From: an uncultured Clostridia bacterium
Lineage (GTDB): Bacteria; Bacillota; Clostridia; Christensenellales; Borkfalkiaceae
Assembly (NCBI GenBank): GCA_944354085.1
Contig: CALVPW010000014.1
Coordinates: forward strand, 1-6,250
Direction: 5' to 3'
Length of the DNA: 6,250 bases
The notes under the pieces are model-generated. The model had not been told where the DNA came from, searched no databases, and saw only the letters and a program-made list of their open reading frames with translations. A program made the position numbers and the translations under genes. Shown one piece after another: positions 4,821 to 6,250 of the stretch. How positions within the stretch are numbered: the stretch's first letter is position 1; every line of letters starts with the position of its first letter.

Positions 4821-6250
4821 ATGGAACAACTCATTCATTGCGAAAACGGCAGGCTTTTCACGCTTACGAACGGGCGCATCGCGTACGTCGTCTATCTGAA
4901 CGACGCGGGTTATTTGGAGACGTTGTATTTTGGCGGGACGCCCGGCGAGCCCGCCGCATGCGATCTTGCCGCCGTGCGCGACGCGGGCAGTCTCGGCTCG
5001 CCCCGCTACATATTCTCCGAGGGGCGTGAACAAGAGTATGCGGACGGATTTTTCCGCAACGCCGCGCCGCTCGAATTCTCCCCGCACGCAACGTGGGACA
5101 AGCGCGGCGCGCCCGTCATCCTCCGCGGCGGCAAAGGCGGGTTCGAAACAGACTTCCGCTATGAGAGCTATCAGATCGCAGAGGGGCTCCCTTCGCTCGA
5201 AGGGCTGCCGCACGCGCACGGGAAGGGAGCCGAGACGCTGATCTTCACCCTGCGCGAGAAGACGTACGCGGTCACGGCGCGGCTGTATCTGAGTATTTTT
5301 GCCGATAAGGACATTTTGCTCAAACACGTTGAGATCGAAAACGCGTCCCAAGCGCCCGTCGTTTTGACGCGCGCCATGTCCATGCAGCTCGATCTTCCCT
5401 CCGCAGATTACGATCTCGTGCATTTTTGCGGCCGCTGGGCGAAGGAGCGCGACTACTGCGAGAACAGCGTTTTGGACGGCGTGCAGGAGATCTCGAGCAA
5501 TCTCGGCAGATCGAGCGCCGAGGAAAATCCCTTCGTCTTTTTGAAGGCGCGCGGCGCCGACGAAGCGCACGGCGAAGTCATCGGGTTCAACCTCGTGTAC
5601 AGCGGGAATTTCAAGTTCCGCACCTTTGTGGGCATGTACCGCGGGCTGCACGTGACGTACGGCATCAACGACGAGGACTTTGAATGGACGCTGCCCGCAG
5701 GCGGGAAGTTCACGGCGCCGCAGGCGGTCATCGCCTACTCCGCGGCGGGCGTGGGCGGCATGAGCGAGGCGATGCACCGCTTCGTGCGCGAAAATTTGTG
5801 CACGTACGAGGGGAGCCGCGCCTATCGTCCCGTGTTGTTCAATTCGTGGGAAGGCTGCTCGTTCGACTTCGACACCGCGCGCATCCTCGATTATATCGAC
5901 GCGTCCAAGCGCATCGGCACCGAGCTTTTCGTGCTCGACGACGGTTGGTTCGGCGCGCGCAACGACGACCTGCGCGCCCTCGGCGACTGGAAGGTGAACG
6001 CCGCCAAGATCGATCTGCACCGTGTGATGACGCACTGCAAAAAAGCGGGCATCCGCTTCGGCATCTGGTTCGAGCCCGAGATGATCAGCCCCGACAGCGA
6101 TCTGTTCCGTGCGCATCCCGAATACGCGCTCGGCGCTGCGGAAGGGCGGGAGGAGCTCGCGCTCATCCGCCATCAGCTGCATCTCGACGCGGCGTCGGAT
6201 GCCGCCATCCAAAATATCTACGGGCAGATGAAGGCGTTCCTCGACGAATA
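4821..6250 (+). CDS. GH36 alpha-galactosidase, N-terminal two thirds (runs off the window)
   Basis: The frame is open from ATG 4821 to the right edge: 476 codons with no stop, against a usual family length of about 700-740. Residues 1 to about 330 form the beta-sandwich domain: GGFETDFRYESYQI, GLPSLEGLP, GRWAKERDY, NPFVFLKA, GEVIGFNLVYSGNF. The catalytic barrel then begins with RPVLFNSWEGCSFDFD (336-351), ELFVLDDGWFGAR (368-380; D373 and D374 are the substrate-binding pair in the family), LGDW (387-390) and FGIWFEPEMISPDSDL (413-428). The KWD nucleophile segment and the acid/base lie beyond the edge. The family hydrolyses terminal alpha-1,6-galactose from raffinose-type sugars and galactomannan fragments. 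There is no signal peptide, so intracellular action on imported oligosaccharides is likely. The usual K(L/Y)PxGL after LGDW is replaced by KIDLH, and GRNQLVLDLS by RHQLHLDAAS, marking a divergent subgroup. Substrate preference may differ. Confidence 0.9.
   Translation, partial: MEQLIHCENGRLFTLTNGRIAYVVYLNDAGYLETLYFGGTPGEPAACDLAAVRDAGSLGSPRYIFSEGREQEYADGFFRNAAPLEFSPHATWDKRGAPVILRGGKGGFETDFRYESYQIAEGLPSLEGLPHAHGKGAETLIFTLREKTYAVTARLYLSIFADKDILLKHVEIENASQAPVVLTRAMSMQLDLPSADYDLVHFCGRWAKERDYCENSVLDGVQEISSNLGRSSAEENPFVFLKARGADEAHGEVIGFNLVYSGNFKFRTFVGMYRGLHVTYGINDEDFEWTLPAGGKFTAPQAVIAYSAAGVGGMSEAMHRFVRENLCTYEGSRAYRPVLFNSWEGCSFDFDTARILDYIDASKRIGTELFVLDDGWFGARNDDLRALGDWKVNAAKIDLHRVMTHCKKAGIRFGIWFEPEMISPDSDLFRAHPEYALGAAEGREELALIRHQLHLDAASDAAIQNIYGQMKAFLDE

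Noticed and set aside
4797..6212. Long open frame (471 codons) on the - strand opposite the alpha-galactosidase
   Set aside because: It is antisense to clear GH36 motifs on the + strand. Its composition is an Arg/Ala/Val/Glu-rich translation typical of the opposite strand of GC-rich genes, with no recognisable domain.

Overview
The window reads as chromosome of a Gram-positive, Clostridia-like anaerobe, probably an uncultured gut lineage. The evidence is GC-rich genes separated by AT-rich spacers, strong AGGAGG-type ribosome binding sites, sigma-A-like promoters, and a gene set of Fe-S proteins, an enoate-reductase-type flavoenzyme and an alpha-galactosidase. The taxonomic placement is inference. 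I see no transposase, integrase, CRISPR array, tRNA or rRNA.

Layout: (1) 1-141 is the C-terminal end of an XRE/Cro-type helix-turn-helix regulator entering from the left. (2) 189-2030 is a compact two-gene operon on the + strand. It has its own promoter with an extended -10, a NifU/IscU-like Fe-S scaffold-type protein (270-971), a GGGtGRT-family protein (985-1986) and an intrinsic terminator. These two families are known to occur as neighbours, but the role of the pair is not established. (3) 2031-2287 is a gene-free spacer between convergent genes, rich in small inverted repeats. It ends in a perfect 34-bp palindrome that probably terminates the opposing gene. (4) 2288-4336 on the - strand is a complete 682-residue FMN/FAD/4Fe-4S ene-reductase of the 2,4-dienoyl-CoA reductase / BaiCD / enoate reductase superfamily, with a near-ideal promoter at 4367-4395. 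(5) 4396-4820 is a divergent intergenic region holding the promoter and an untranslated leader of about 150 nt for the next gene. (6) 4821 to the window end on the + strand is a GH36 alpha-galactosidase cut off by the window edge before its catalytic nucleophile.

The most interesting new signal is the leader of the alpha-galactosidase gene. It contains a 12- to 16-bp GCAA-capped terminator hairpin just before the gene. An upstream segment (4704-4714) can pair with the terminator's 3' arm at 10 of 11 positions. This is the layout of a transcription attenuator or riboswitch, and I cannot assign it to a known class. The Fe-S scaffold/GGGtGRT pair is a second target, because it is a conserved redox-looking system of unknown function.

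The three transcription units look functionally independent. Apart from the two-gene operon, nothing in the sequence ties the genes into one pathway.
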